DNA of 64,000 nt from Bradyrhizobium manausense (GCF_018129685.1 NZ_JAFCLG010000001.1:248001-312000), one strand, 5' to 3'. Shown: positions 37,957 through 47,649, counted from the first letter of the stretch. The notes: generated from the letters alone by a model not told the origin. Made by a program: numbers and translations.

Positions 37957-39357
37957 ATGTCTGTTGTCGCCGAGTTGCTTTACTCGCGCCGCGTACCGCA
38001 GGTCGCGGTGCTGGCGCTGATTTCCTTCGGTTTCGCAGGGTGCAGCGCCGACATGTCGTCGCGCTTGTCCCAGTCGAATTTCTCAAATCCCTTCTCCTCC
38101 GAGCAGACCGGCTCGGTCCAGCAGGCTCCGCCGCAGCAGCGCGAGCTGCCGCAATATGCGCGGCCGCAGACCCAGTCCGGCTACTACCAGTCCCAGGCAC
38201 TGCCGCCGCCGGCAGTTGCCGCGCCGCAGTCCTATCCGGTTGCAGCCGGCGGAGGTGTCTCCGGAGGCGGCCGCGGGCTCGGCTCCTACGCACCGCCCGC
38301 TCAGCCGCGTCTGGAAACCACTGGCACCGTGCCGCCGCGCTCAGTCGCAGCCGCCCAGCCTGTCGGCGGGACCAAGATCATCGTCGGCACCAGCGACACG
38401 CTCGACGTGCTCGCCAAGCGCTATCACGTCACGCCGCAGGCAATCCTCGCCGCCAACGGCTACAAGGGACCGCGTGCGCTTTCGCCCGGCCAGCAATTGA
38501 TCATTCCGCATCCGGGTGCCGTGGCTGCCGCGCCTGCGCCGGTCATGGCTGCTCCGGTTGCCGCCGCTCCCGCGATGGCGCCGAAGCCGGTTGCTGCCGT
38601 GGCCGCGCCGCCGACCATCCACTTCGTCAATCACGGCGACACGCTCGCCAGCATTGCACGCAAGAACCATATCTCGGCGGCGGAGCTTGCCCATGCCAAC
38701 GGCCTCGAGCCGTCGGCAAAGCTCAAGCTCGGTACCAAGCTGACCGTGCCGGGCGCCAGGACCGCAGCAGTTGCTGCGCCGCTGGCTCCGGCGCCTGTCG
38801 GCGCGGCTCCGGTAGCGGCTGCGCTGCAGCCCGTCGCGGCCGCTCCGGCCCCCGCGACGAAGATGGCCGCGATGGGCCAGCCGGCGCAGAGCGCCCGTCT
38901 GGCCCAGGCCACCACCAATATCGAAGAGAAGCCCGCCGCCGAGGCGCCGGCGAAAGCGGCCGAGACCACCAGTTCGCTGCCGACCTTCCGCTGGCCGGTG
39001 CGTGGCAAGGTGATCACGAGCTACGGCGCCAAGACCAATGGCAAATCCAATGACGGCATCAACGTCGCGGTGCCCGAGGGAACGCCGGTCAAGGCGGCTG
39101 AAGATGGCGTCGTTGCCTATTCCGGCAACGAGCTGAAGGGTTACGGCAATCTGGTCCTGGTTCGGCACTCCAACGGCTACGTCACCGCATATGCCCATGC
39201 GAGTGAGCTGTTGGTGAAGCGCGGCGATACCATCAAGCGCGGTCAGGTCATTGCCAAGTCGGGTCAATCCGGGGAGGTGGCGTCGCCGCAGCTCCACTTC
39301 GAGATCCGTAAGGGATCGAGCCCGGTTGACCCGCTTCAATTCCTGAACGGGGCGTGA
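37957..39357 (+). CDS. LysM and LytM (M23) protein, NlpD/DipM-like
   Basis: Envelope protein of 466 residues, with the export signal unclear; a Cys after FGFAG near residue 28 could be a lipobox. Two LysM peptidoglycan-binding domains (about 140-185 and 222-267) precede a C-terminal M23 fold. In that fold the first zinc-ligand motif HxxxD is replaced by NDGIN, while YAHAS and LHFEIR are kept. NlpD of E. coli is degenerate at the same place, so this is probably an activator of cell-wall amidases in division rather than an endopeptidase. The location after pcm fits nlpD. Confidence 0.87.
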   Translation: MSVVAELLYSRRVPQVAVLALISFGFAGCSADMSSRLSQSNFSNPFSSEQTGSVQQAPPQQRELPQYARPQTQSGYYQSQALPPPAVAAPQSYPVAAGGGVSGGGRGLGSYAPPAQPRLETTGTVPPRSVAAAQPVGGTKIIVGTSDTLDVLAKRYHVTPQAILAANGYKGPRALSPGQQLIIPHPGAVAAAPAPVMAAPVAAAPAMAPKPVAAVAAPPTIHFVNHGDTLASIARKNHISAAELAHANGLEPSAKLKLGTKLTVPGARTAAVAAPLAPAPVGAAPVAAALQPVAAAPAPATKMAAMGQPAQSARLAQATTNIEEKPAAEAPAKAAETTSSLPTFRWPVRGKVITSYGAKTNGKSNDGINVAVPEGTPVKAAEDGVVAYSGNELKGYGNLVLVRHSNGYVTAYAHASELLVKRGDTIKRGQVIAKSGQSGEVASPQLHFEIRKGSSPVDPLQFLNGA

Positions 39358-39403
39358 GGCGCGGGGGCCCCGACATCGAACCCTATCGCCACAAGCACAA
39401 CCG

Positions 39404-39502
39404 TCATCGCCCGGCTTGACCGGGCGATCCAGTACGCGGCGGCCTCTCGATCGATCACAGCCGTCTCTGGAATACTGGATCGCCCGCCATCGCGGGCGAT
39501 GA
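39404..39502. repeat. Palindromic intergenic repeat with nested 14-bp and 10-bp stems
   Basis: CGGGCGATCCAGTA (39421-39434) is the exact reverse complement of 39473-39486, and TCATCGCCCG (39404-39413) of 39493-39502. Short internal hairpins lie at both ends (CGCCCGGCTTGACCGGGCG; CGCCCGCCATCGCGGGCG). The element separates the convergent NlpD-like and DUF815 genes and belongs to the dispersed palindromes typical of this genome group. Confidence 0.8.
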
Positions 39503-39535
39503 GAGTTGTGGATGGGGCGACGGCTTCAGCTTCCG

Positions 39536-40540
39536 CTATTTCGTCGTTAGCTTCACGCCGAGCCGGCCCGCCAGCTCCTGCACGAATTGCCAGGCGACGC
39601 GGCCCGAGCGCGAGCCGCGCGTGGTCGACCATTCCAGCGCTTCGTGCTCGAGCGCCTCATCGTCGACCTTGATGCCGAAATGGCTGCAATAGCCGCGCAC
39701 CATGGCGAGATATTCGTCCTGGCTGCAGCGATGGAAGCCGAGCCAGAGGCCGAAGCGATCCGACAGCGAGACCTTTTCCTCGACCGCTTCGCCCGGATTG
39801 ATCGCAGTCGAACGTTCGTTCTCGATCATGTCGCGCGCGAGCAGATGGCGGCGGTTGGATGTGGCGTAGAGGATGACGTTCTCGGGGCGTCCCTCGATGC
39901 CGCCTTCGAGCACGGCCTTGAGCGATTTGTAAGATGCGTCATTGCCGTCGAAGGAGAGGTCGTCGATGAAGACGATGAAGCGGAAGTCGGCGTCGCGGAG
40001 CTTCTCCATCAGCATCGGCAGCGTTTCGATGTCCTCGCGGTGGATCTCGATCAGCTTGAGCTTGTCGGCCGGCTTGCGGTCCGCATTGATGCTGGCATGC
40101 GCGGCCTTTACCAGCGACGACTTGCCCATGCCGCGCGCGCCCCAGAGCAGGGCGTTGTTGGCGGGTAATCCGTTGGCAAAGCGCTCGGTGTTCTCCATCA
40201 GGATGTCGCGCATCCGGTCGACGCCTTTGAGCAAGAACAACTCGACGCGGCTGACCCGTGGCACTGCCGCCAGGCGACCGTCGGGGTGCCAGACATAGGC
40301 GTCCGCACGGTCGAACGACTCGCGCTCGGCCGTCGGCTTGCCCTGGGCTGCCAGGTGCGCCGCGATGGTCTCCAGCGCGCGGACGATGCGCTCCTGCGAC
40401 AGGTCCGGGGCGGCGCTGGAAGCGACCCTCGGGGCCGCCTTTTGGACCGCCTTGGGGCGTTTTGCCGCGACCTCGGCGGGCTTCAAAGCAGGGGTACGGG
40501 GGCCTTTGCCGGCCGGGCTTTTGGTTGGTTTTTTGGGCAT
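39536..40540 (-). CDS. DUF815-family AAA ATPase
   Basis: Predicted P-loop ATPase of 334 residues. After a Lys/Pro/Ala-rich N-terminus comes the family segment FLLKGVDRMRDILMENTERF, Walker A LLWGARGMGKSSLVKA, Walker B FIVFIDDLSF and a sensor region with YATSNRRHLL. DUF815 proteins are widespread in proteobacteria with no firm role. The ATG at 40540 (MPKKPTKSPAGK) is preferred over 40624. It is divergent from yajC. Confidence 0.88.
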   Translation of the reverse strand: MPKKPTKSPAGKGPRTPALKPAEVAAKRPKAVQKAAPRVASSAAPDLSQERIVRALETIAAHLAAQGKPTAERESFDRADAYVWHPDGRLAAVPRVSRVELFLLKGVDRMRDILMENTERFANGLPANNALLWGARGMGKSSLVKAAHASINADRKPADKLKLIEIHREDIETLPMLMEKLRDADFRFIVFIDDLSFDGNDASYKSLKAVLEGGIEGRPENVILYATSNRRHLLARDMIENERSTAINPGEAVEEKVSLSDRFGLWLGFHRCSQDEYLAMVRGYCSHFGIKVDDEALEHEALEWSTTRGSRSGRVAWQFVQELAGRLGVKLTTK

Positions 40541-40719
40541 GTCCGAAGTTCCTGAGAATGCAGCCTTATCGGGCCTGACGGCGCGCCGCAAGGTGGCCAA
40601 AAGGGCGGTCTGGCAGCGTTGCAATTGGGGCGGTGGTCGCTATAGTCCGCGCGAATTTGACCGAGCCGGTCGCCGCCATGGCCTGACCGGCTTCCCCCGT
40701 TTCCACGAGGATCGTCCGA

Positions 40720-41088
40720 ATGCTGATTACCCCTGCGTATGCCCAGGCCGCGGGCGCCGGCGACACCAACAGTATGTTGATGTCGCTGCTGCCGTTCGCC
40801 CTGATCTTCGTGATCATGTACTTCCTGATTCTGCGTCCGCAGCAGAAAAAGGTGAAGGACCACGCCGAGCTCGTGAAGAACATTCGCCGCGGCGACACCG
40901 TCGTGACCTCGGGCGGCCTCGTCGGCAAGGTGACCAAGGTGGTCGACGACGACCAGATCGAGTTCGAAATTTCCGACGGCGTCCGCGTGCGCCAGATGCG
41001 CTCGATGATCTCGGGCGTTCGTGCCAAGGGCGAGCCGGCCAAGGACAGCGCGAAAGATAACGCCAAGGACGACGCCGCGGCGAAGTGA
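40720..41088 (+). CDS. yajC: Preprotein translocase accessory subunit YajC
   Basis: Single-span inner-membrane partner of SecDF, 122 residues. The transmembrane helix (SLLPFALIFVIMYFLILRPQQKK) is followed by the family core LVKNIRRGDTVVTSGGLVGKV and a Lys/Asp/Ala-rich tail. It is first of yajC-secD-secF. Confidence 0.95.
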   Translation: MLITPAYAQAAGAGDTNSMLMSLLPFALIFVIMYFLILRPQQKKVKDHAELVKNIRRGDTVVTSGGLVGKVTKVVDDDQIEFEISDGVRVRQMRSMISGVRAKGEPAKDSAKDNAKDDAAAK

Positions 41089-41135
41089 GCGCTTCCGCGA
41101 GCATCCCAAATCTCCTGATCTGACAGGTCCAGTCG

Positions 41136-42734
41136 ATGTTGTATTTCACGCGGTGGAAGGCGCTCGGGATCATCCTGACGGCGCTGATCGTGTGCCTCTG
41201 CGCGGTCCCGAACTTCTTCCCCGAGGCCCAGGTGAAGACCTGGCCCGCCTGGGCGCAGCGCCGGCTCGTGCTCGGCCTCGACCTTCAGGGCGGCTCCTCC
41301 CTGCAGCTCGAGGTCGATTCCAACTATGTGAAGAAGGAAAAGCTCGACCAGACCCGCGACGACGTTCGTCGCGTGCTGCGCGAGGCCAAGATCGTTTACA
41401 CGGGTCTCGTCACGAAGGGCGATGCCGTCGAGGTGCGCGTCAAGGACGCGGACGTCCAGTCGACGCTTGCCAAGTTGCGCGAGCTTGCGCAGCCGATTGG
41501 CGGCCTTTTAGGGTCCAGCGGCCAGCGCGACCTCGAGGTCACCGATGCCGGTGGCGGATTGATCCGCCTGACGCTGTCGGAGCCGGCGATGATCGAGCGC
41601 ATGCGCAAGACCATCGAGCAATCGATCCAGATCGTCGAGAAGCGCGTCAACGAACTCGGGACCGTCGAGCCTATCATCCAGCGACAGGGTAACGACCGCA
41701 TCCTCGTGCAGGTGCCCGGCCTTCAAGACCCGACGCATCTGAAAGAGCTGCTCGGCCAGACCGCAAAGATGGAATTCCGCATGGTCGACACGACCGTGTC
41801 GCCGGACCAGGCGCAGCAGGGCAGGTTACCGCCGGATGCCGAGCTGCTGATGAGCGCGTCGCCGCCTCCGACGCCTTATGTGGTCAAAAAGCAGGTCTTG
41901 GTCGCCGGCGGCGATTTGGTCGATGCTCAGACGACTTTCGACCAGCGCACGAGTGAGCCGGTCGTCAGCTTCAAGTTCAATACGTCGGGCGCGCGCAAGT
42001 TCGCGCAGGCCACGCAAGAGAATGTCGGACTGCCCTTCGCGATCGTGCTCGACAACAAGGTGATCTCTGCGCCCCGCATCAACGAGCCGATCACGGGCGG
42101 GCAGGGGCAGATCTCGGGCAGCTTCACGGTTCAGTCCGCTAACGATCTTGCGATCCTGATGCGTGCCGGTGCGCTGCCGGCACCGCTCACGGTGGTCGAG
42201 GAACGTACCGTCGGCCCGGGCCTCGGTCAGGATTCGATCGAGAAGGGCGAGCTTGCGGCCTATGTCGGCTCGATCCTGGTCGTCGTGTTCATGCTGTTGA
42301 CCTACCGGCTGTTCGGCGTGTTCGCCAACATCGCCGTCTGCATCAACGTCGCCATGATCTTCGGCCTGTTGTCGCTGCTCAGCGCCACGCTGACCCTGCC
42401 CGGCATCGCCGGCATCGTGCTCACGGTCGGCATCGCGGTCGACTCCAACGTGCTGATCTATGAGCGCATCCGCGAGGAATTGCGCGGCGGGAGAACCCCG
42501 ATCTCGGCGATCGACGCAGGCTTCAAGCGCGCGCTTGCGACCATTCTCGATTCCAATATCACGACCTTCATTGCCGCTGCCGTGCTGTTCATGATCGGCA
42601 CCGGACCGGTGCGCGGTTTCGCTGTAACGCTCGGTATCGGCATCATCACCACGGTGTTCACCGCCTTCACCATGACGCGTCTGATCGTGGCGTGGTGGGT
42701 GCAGTGGAAGCGGCCGAAGACCGTGCCGATTTGA
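41136..42734 (+). CDS. secD: Protein translocase subunit SecD
   Basis: RND-type membrane protein of 532 residues that uses the proton gradient to help release exported proteins. It has the N-terminal helix, the LGLDLQGGSSLQLEV motif of the first periplasmic domain, a large periplasmic region and the C-terminal five-helix bundle with GIVLTVGIAVDSNVLIYERIREEL. The ATG lies 47 bases after yajC. It forms a heterodimer with SecF. Confidence 0.96.
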   Translation: MLYFTRWKALGIILTALIVCLCAVPNFFPEAQVKTWPAWAQRRLVLGLDLQGGSSLQLEVDSNYVKKEKLDQTRDDVRRVLREAKIVYTGLVTKGDAVEVRVKDADVQSTLAKLRELAQPIGGLLGSSGQRDLEVTDAGGGLIRLTLSEPAMIERMRKTIEQSIQIVEKRVNELGTVEPIIQRQGNDRILVQVPGLQDPTHLKELLGQTAKMEFRMVDTTVSPDQAQQGRLPPDAELLMSASPPPTPYVVKKQVLVAGGDLVDAQTTFDQRTSEPVVSFKFNTSGARKFAQATQENVGLPFAIVLDNKVISAPRINEPITGGQGQISGSFTVQSANDLAILMRAGALPAPLTVVEERTVGPGLGQDSIEKGELAAYVGSILVVVFMLLTYRLFGVFANIAVCINVAMIFGLLSLLSATLTLPGIAGIVLTVGIAVDSNVLIYERIREELRGGRTPISAIDAGFKRALATILDSNITTFIAAAVLFMIGTGPVRGFAVTLGIGIITTVFTAFTMTRLIVAWWVQWKRPKTVPI

Positions 42735-42750
42735 CAATTCGAGGCCGGCT

Positions 42751-43776
42751 GTGACCACTACTCAACTCGTTCTCATCTCTCTCGGCGTCCTCATTGCCGT
42801 GCTGACCGTGGTCAGCGTGCTCGGCCTCGTGCCGTCGCTGCGCATCGTGCCCGACGACACGCATTTCGACTTCACGCGCTTCCGCCGCATCAGCTTCCCG
42901 ATCTCGGCGGCGCTGTCGATCGTTGCCATCACGTTGTTCTTCACCCACGGCCTGAATTTCGGCATCGACTTCAAGGGCGGCACCCTGATGGAGGTGCGGG
43001 CCAAGTCCGGCACGGCGGACCTCGCGCAGATGCGCACGACCCTCGGCACCCTCGGCCTTGGTGAAGTCCAGCTTCAGCAATTCGGCGGCCCTGCCGACGT
43101 GCTGCTTCGGGTGGCCGAGCAGCCGGGCGGCGACAAGGCGCAGCAGGCAGCAGTGGACAAGGTTCGCGGCGCCCTCGGCGAGTCCGTGGAGTATCGCCGC
43201 GTCGAGGTAGTGGGCCCGCGCGTCTCCGGCGAGTTGCTGGGTTGGGGCATGGCCGGCCTGATGCTGGCGATCGGCGCGATCCTGATCTATCTCTGGTTCC
43301 GGTTCGAATGGCAGTTCGCGCTCGGCGCCATGATCGCCAACGTGCACGACATCGTGCTGACCATCGGCTTCATGTCGATCAGCCAGGTCGATTTCGACCT
43401 GACCAGCATCGCGGCGCTTCTGACCATTCTGGGCTATTCGCTCAACGACACCGTCGTCATCTACGACCGCATCCGGGAAATGCTGCGGCGCTACAAGAAG
43501 ATGCCGATGCCGCAGCTGCTCAACGAGTCCATCAACTCGACGCTGTCGCGCTCGATCATCACGCACTTTACGGTGACGCTGGCGCTGCTCGCGCTGCTGC
43601 TGTTCGGCGGCCATGCGATCCACAGCTTCACGGCCGTCATGATGTTCGGCGTGGTGCTGGTCGGCACCTATACCTCGATCTTCATCGCAGCCCCGATCCT
43701 GATCTATCTCGGCGTCGGCGAGCATCGTGAAGATGCGAAGGAAGAGGCTGCGCCGGCAAAGAAAAGCAAGGCATGA
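42751..43776 (+). CDS. secF: Protein translocase subunit SecF
   Basis: Partner of SecD, 341 residues. It shows the HGLNFGIDFKGGTLMEV motif, and the six-helix RND module with LTILGYSLNDTVVIYDRIREM and NSTLSRSIITHFTV. The GTG start at 42751 follows GAGG, 16 bases after secD. The C-terminal tail is basic and cytoplasmic. Confidence 0.96.
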   Translation: MTTTQLVLISLGVLIAVLTVVSVLGLVPSLRIVPDDTHFDFTRFRRISFPISAALSIVAITLFFTHGLNFGIDFKGGTLMEVRAKSGTADLAQMRTTLGTLGLGEVQLQQFGGPADVLLRVAEQPGGDKAQQAAVDKVRGALGESVEYRRVEVVGPRVSGELLGWGMAGLMLAIGAILIYLWFRFEWQFALGAMIANVHDIVLTIGFMSISQVDFDLTSIAALLTILGYSLNDTVVIYDRIREMLRRYKKMPMPQLLNESINSTLSRSIITHFTVTLALLALLLFGGHAIHSFTAVMMFGVVLVGTYTSIFIAAPILIYLGVGEHREDAKEEAAPAKKSKA

Positions 43777-43836
43777 TCCGAACCGCGTGCCCTCGCATGC
43801 GTTTGCGGGGGTAGGTATCTCATTCGGGCGAAGCTC

Positions 43837-44220
43837 ATGGCCGGCGATCCCAACGCTCCCCATTTCCCGCGCTCGGCGCCGATCGAGGCCTATGGCAAGG
43901 GAGGCTTTGCTTTCGCCGGCATGTCGCACCGCGGCTCGCTGCTGTGTCTGCCCGACGCGATCTGGGCCTGGGACGTGACTGATCCCGCCAGGATCGACCG
44001 TTATTCGCTGGACCGGGTTTTTGCGGCTGCCAACAGCATCGACACGCTGCTGGTCGGTACCGGAACCGGCGTATGGCTGCCGCCGCCGGAGCTGCGCCAG
44101 GCCTTGAAGGCGGTGAGGGTGGTGCTGGACACGATGCAGACCGGCCCGGCCGTGCGCACCTACAACATCATGATCGGCGAACGGCGCCGCGTCGCGGCTG
44201 CGCTGATCGCCGTGCCATGA
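43837..44220 (+). CDS. Mth938-like domain protein (NDUFAF3-related)
   Basis: Soluble 127-residue protein of the Mth938/DUF498 family, to which the human complex I assembly factor NDUFAF3 belongs. The core is PIEAYGKGGFAFAGMSHRGS, LLVGTGTGVWLPPPELRQAL and the C-terminal NIMIGERRRVAAALIAV. It follows secF by 60 bases, and its last four bases overlap the next gene. Association with secDF is a known alphaproteobacterial gene order. Role probably in respiratory complex I assembly, by homology. Confidence 0.85.
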   Translation: MAGDPNAPHFPRSAPIEAYGKGGFAFAGMSHRGSLLCLPDAIWAWDVTDPARIDRYSLDRVFAAANSIDTLLVGTGTGVWLPPPELRQALKAVRVVLDTMQTGPAVRTYNIMIGERRRVAAALIAVP

Positions 44221-45080
44221 GCAGCGCTGCGACGCCGCCCGACACCGTGACATTCTGCGCCGATCTCGTGCGCAGCCACGACTTTCCGCGCTACGCCGCG
44301 ACATTGTTTGCGCCCGCCGCCGAGCGCCGTGCGCTGCTGGCGCTCTACGCGTTCAATGTCGAGATCGTCCGCGTTCGCGATCAGGTGAGCCAGCCCTTGC
44401 CCGGCGAGATCCGCTTCCAATGGTGGACCGATCTGTTCTCGGGCCTCGTCCACGGCAGCGCCGAGGGCAATCCGGTGGCAGCAGAGCTGTTGCGCGCGAT
44501 CCGCGATTTTGACCTGCCCGTCGAGCCGTTGTCGCTGCTCGTCGACGAGCATCAGTTCGATCTCTACAACGACCCGATGCCGACCATGACGGCGCTGGAA
44601 GGCTATCTTGCCGCGACCTCTTCGGCCCTGTTCGCGCTCGCGGCGCGCATCATGGGCGAAGCGTCGCACACGGCCGAGCATCTGGCGCGGCATGCTGGGC
44701 TGGCGTCAGGAATCGCGCAGATGATCGCGAACCTGCCGCGGGATGCGTCGCATCGGCAATTGTTTCTGCCGCAGCAATTCCTGACCAGCCATGGCTGCGC
44801 CATGGAGGACGTGTTCGCAGGCAAGGCGACGCCCGGTCTCCATGCCGTGCTGGACCAGCTGATCGGCGACGCGCGCCAGCATCTGGTGACGGCCTCGTCG
44901 CTGCTGGCGCAGGTGCCGCGACCGGCTCGGGCCGCTTTCCTGCCACTGTGCCAGGCGCGGGCCGATCTCGATCGCCTGTCCCGGCCGGGGCGCAATCCCT
45001 TCGCAGTCCAGCCGGGCTCGCGGCTACGCACGCTATGGACGCTATGGCGGGCCTCACGATCCCGGGAATTTACCAAATAG
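44217..45080 (+). CDS. Squalene/phytoene synthase-like protein (NDUFAF6-related)
   Basis: All-helical trans-isoprenyl synthase fold of 287 residues. The first Asp-rich motif of active phytoene synthases (DxxxD) is not present; instead the region reads VEIVRVRDQVSQPLPGEIRF, as in NDUFAF6-type proteins. The second region keeps ANLPRDASHRQLFLP. With the preceding NDUFAF3-related gene and an ATGA overlap, the likely role is complex I assembly rather than carotenoid or hopanoid synthesis. The latter is not excluded. Confidence 0.82.
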   Translation: MSSAATPPDTVTFCADLVRSHDFPRYAATLFAPAAERRALLALYAFNVEIVRVRDQVSQPLPGEIRFQWWTDLFSGLVHGSAEGNPVAAELLRAIRDFDLPVEPLSLLVDEHQFDLYNDPMPTMTALEGYLAATSSALFALAARIMGEASHTAEHLARHAGLASGIAQMIANLPRDASHRQLFLPQQFLTSHGCAMEDVFAGKATPGLHAVLDQLIGDARQHLVTASSLLAQVPRPARAAFLPLCQARADLDRLSRPGRNPFAVQPGSRLRTLWTLWRASRSREFTK

Positions 45081-45125
45081 CGGTTGGCTTATCGCGGCGG
45101 TCTGCCAAATGCTCTATGCTGTCCC

Positions 45126-46370
45126 ATGGCCGAGACGTCCCAAACCGCATCCCCCAATCTGAGCGGCTTTCCGGTCGCACCCAGCGATATCAGCGCTGCC
45201 GCCGAGACCATCCGGGGCGCCGTCGTCGAGACGCCCTGCAGTTACAGCCGGACGCTGAGCAGGATCTGCGGCTGCGACCTCTGGCTCAAATTCGAAAACC
45301 TCCAGTTCACCTCCTCGTTCAAGGAGCGTGGTGCGCTGAACAGGCTTACCGCGCTGACGCGGGACGAGCGTGCGCGCGGCGTCGTCGCGATGTCCGCGGG
45401 CAACCACGCGCAGGGCGTCGCCTATCATGCCAAGCGGCTCGGCATTCCCGCCACGATCGTCATGCCCGTAGGCACGCCGATGGTGAAGGTGGAAAACACC
45501 CGGCACCACGGCGCCGAAGTGGTGGTAATAGGCGCGACGCTGGAGGAGGCGGCTGCGTTTGCGCGCAGCCATGGCGAAGCCCGCGGCATGATCTTCGTCC
45601 ATCCGTACGATGATCCGCTCGTCATCGCCGGGCAGGGCACGGTCGGTCTGGAAATCCTCAAGGCGGTTCCGGAGCTCGATACGCTGGTCGTTCCGATCGG
45701 CGGTGGCGGCCTGATCAGCGGCATTGCCATTGCGGCGAAGTCGATCAAGCCCTCGTTGCGGATCCTCGGCGTTGAAGCCTGGCTTTATCCCTCGATGTAC
45801 AACGCCGTCCATGGCGGCAATCTGCCAGCGCGCGGCGATACGCTCGCCGAGGGGATTGCGGTCAAATCGCCGGGCAAGATCACCACCGAAATCGTCCGCA
45901 GCCTCGTCGACGACATCGCGCTCGTGAACGAAGCCGAACTCGAGCGCGCGGTCGCAACCCTGATCTCGATCGAGAAGACGGTCGTCGAGGGCGCCGGCGC
46001 TGCCGGCCTTGCCGCGATCATGTCCGATCCGACCCGCTTTGCGGGCGAGAAGGTTGGCCTGGTCCTGAGCGGCGGCAACATCGACACGCGGCTGATCGCC
46101 TCGGTGCTGACGCGCGAGCTGGCGCGCGAGGGGCGGCTGACGCAGCTATCGCTCGATATTCCCGACAGGCCCGGGCAACTCGCTGCCGTTGCTTCGTTGC
46201 TGGCCGAGGCCGGCGCAAACATCATTGAGGTTTCGCATCAGCGGACCTTCTCGGACCTGCCGGCCAAGGCGACGCTGCTCCAGCTCGTCATCGAGACCCG
46301 CGACAGCGCCCATCTCGACGAGGTCATGGCCAGGCTCGGCGCATCAGGACTCAGCGCGCGCTGCACCTGA
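45126..46370 (+). CDS. ilvA: Threonine ammonia-lyase (threonine dehydratase)
   Basis: PLP enzyme converting threonine to 2-oxobutanoate and ammonia, the entry step of isoleucine synthesis. The 414-residue protein has the PLP lysine K66 in SSFKERGAL, the serine loop SAGNHAQGVAYHA, the glycine loop VPIGGGGLISG and a C-terminal ACT domain (about 335-414, LSLDIPDRPGQLAAVASLL). The single ACT domain resembles the TdcB/short IlvA class. The ATG at 45126 is chosen over 45084. Confidence 0.92.
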   Translation: MAETSQTASPNLSGFPVAPSDISAAAETIRGAVVETPCSYSRTLSRICGCDLWLKFENLQFTSSFKERGALNRLTALTRDERARGVVAMSAGNHAQGVAYHAKRLGIPATIVMPVGTPMVKVENTRHHGAEVVVIGATLEEAAAFARSHGEARGMIFVHPYDDPLVIAGQGTVGLEILKAVPELDTLVVPIGGGGLISGIAIAAKSIKPSLRILGVEAWLYPSMYNAVHGGNLPARGDTLAEGIAVKSPGKITTEIVRSLVDDIALVNEAELERAVATLISIEKTVVEGAGAAGLAAIMSDPTRFAGEKVGLVLSGGNIDTRLIASVLTRELAREGRLTQLSLDIPDRPGQLAAVASLLAEAGANIIEVSHQRTFSDLPAKATLLQLVIETRDSAHLDEVMARLGASGLSARCT

Positions 46371-46383
46371 CCGGGGTGCTTTT

Positions 46384-47562
46384 CTATCGCGGCGCCAGGC
46401 TCGCGACGTGGCCGATCAGCCGGTCGATCTCCGCTTCCGTGTTGTAATAATGCGGTGATGCCCGCACGACATGCGGCAACGCGCGCAGTTCGGCATCGAT
46501 GCGCGTGCTCGACGGGTCTGAAGCACCGATGGTGATGCCGGCTGCCGCGGCACTGGCGACGACAGCGTCCGCCTCGTATCCGTCCAGCGTAAAGCTGACG
46601 ATGGCGCCCGGTGCGCGTCCGAGGTCGCGAATGTTGATGCCAGGAAGGGCCGCGAGGCCGCCGCGAAGACGGCCGGCAAGCACGCGGCAACGTTGTTCGA
46701 TCGGGGCGATGCCGATCTCCAGGGCGTAATCGACAGCCGCGCCAAGGCCAAGCCGTGCCGCGTAGTTGTTTTCCCAGGTCTCGAACCGACGGGCATCGTC
46801 GCGAAGCCGATATTCATCGCGTGAGACCCAGGGCGCCGCGAAGTGATCGATCATAGGTGGCTCAAGCGTCTTCAGCAACTCGCGGCGGACGTAGAGAAAG
46901 CCGGTGCCGCGCGGGCCGCGCAGGAATTTGCGCCCCGTGGCCGACAGCATGTCACAGCCGATCGCCTCGACGTCGACCTGCATCTGGCCGATCGCCTGGC
47001 AGGCATCGAGCAAATATGGAATGCCGTGCGCCCGCGCGATCCGGCCGACAGAAGCGGCGGGATTTATGAGCCCGCCATTGGTTGGGACCCAGGTGATCGC
47101 GATCAGCTTGACGCGCTCGTCCATCATGTATTCGAGCGCGTCGGTGTCGAGCTCACCGCTGGCATCGCTGGGTACGATGTCGATGACCGCGCCCGTCCGT
47201 TTGGCGACCTGAAGGAACGCGACATAGTTGGCGGCGTATTCGGCCTCGGCGGTCAGGATCCGGTCGCCGGCGCGAAACGGCAGCGCGTAGAATGCCATCT
47301 GCCAGGCGACAGTCGCGTTCTCGACGAGCGCGATCTCGTCAGGCGCGCCATTGAGCAAGCGTGCGACCGAGCCGTAGACCGCCTCGAGCCGGTCGGACTC
47401 GCGGTCGGCGGCGGCATAGCCGCCGATCTCGCTCTCGAGATCGATATGCTGCTTCATCGCCGCGACAACGGGCGTGGGCATCAGCGCTGCGCCTGCATTG
47501 TGGAGATAAGTGATGCGGGATGTGGCCGGCGTGTCGGCACGGATTTGGTCGATGTCGATCAA
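46384..47562 (-). CDS. Class V aminotransferase (cysteine desulfurase/isopenicillin N epimerase-like)
   Basis: PLP fold type I enzyme of 392 residues. The N-terminal YLHNAGAALMPTPVV segment, the PLP-phosphate region (VENATVAWQMAFY), the Asp-containing PYLLDACQAIGQM and the PLP lysine in SATGRKFLRGPRGTGFLYV are all visible. The GRKFLRGPRG context resembles isopenicillin-N-epimerase-type and ergothioneine C-S lyase-type enzymes, so racemase, lyase and desulfurase roles remain possible. Convergent with ilvA, 13 bases apart. Confidence 0.83.
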   Translation of the reverse strand: MIDIDQIRADTPATSRITYLHNAGAALMPTPVVAAMKQHIDLESEIGGYAAADRESDRLEAVYGSVARLLNGAPDEIALVENATVAWQMAFYALPFRAGDRILTAEAEYAANYVAFLQVAKRTGAVIDIVPSDASGELDTDALEYMMDERVKLIAITWVPTNGGLINPAASVGRIARAHGIPYLLDACQAIGQMQVDVEAIGCDMLSATGRKFLRGPRGTGFLYVRRELLKTLEPPMIDHFAAPWVSRDEYRLRDDARRFETWENNYAARLGLGAAVDYALEIGIAPIEQRCRVLAGRLRGGLAALPGINIRDLGRAPGAIVSFTLDGYEADAVVASAAAAGITIGASDPSSTRIDAELRALPHVVRASPHYYNTEAEIDRLIGHVASLAPR

Positions 47563-47649
47563 GCGTATCTCTCCCAGTCGCGGTCCAGCTGCATTGACTA
47601 AATCCGCTGGGCATGGCGAGCAACACGAGGGCAGCGACCTGGTTCCAGA

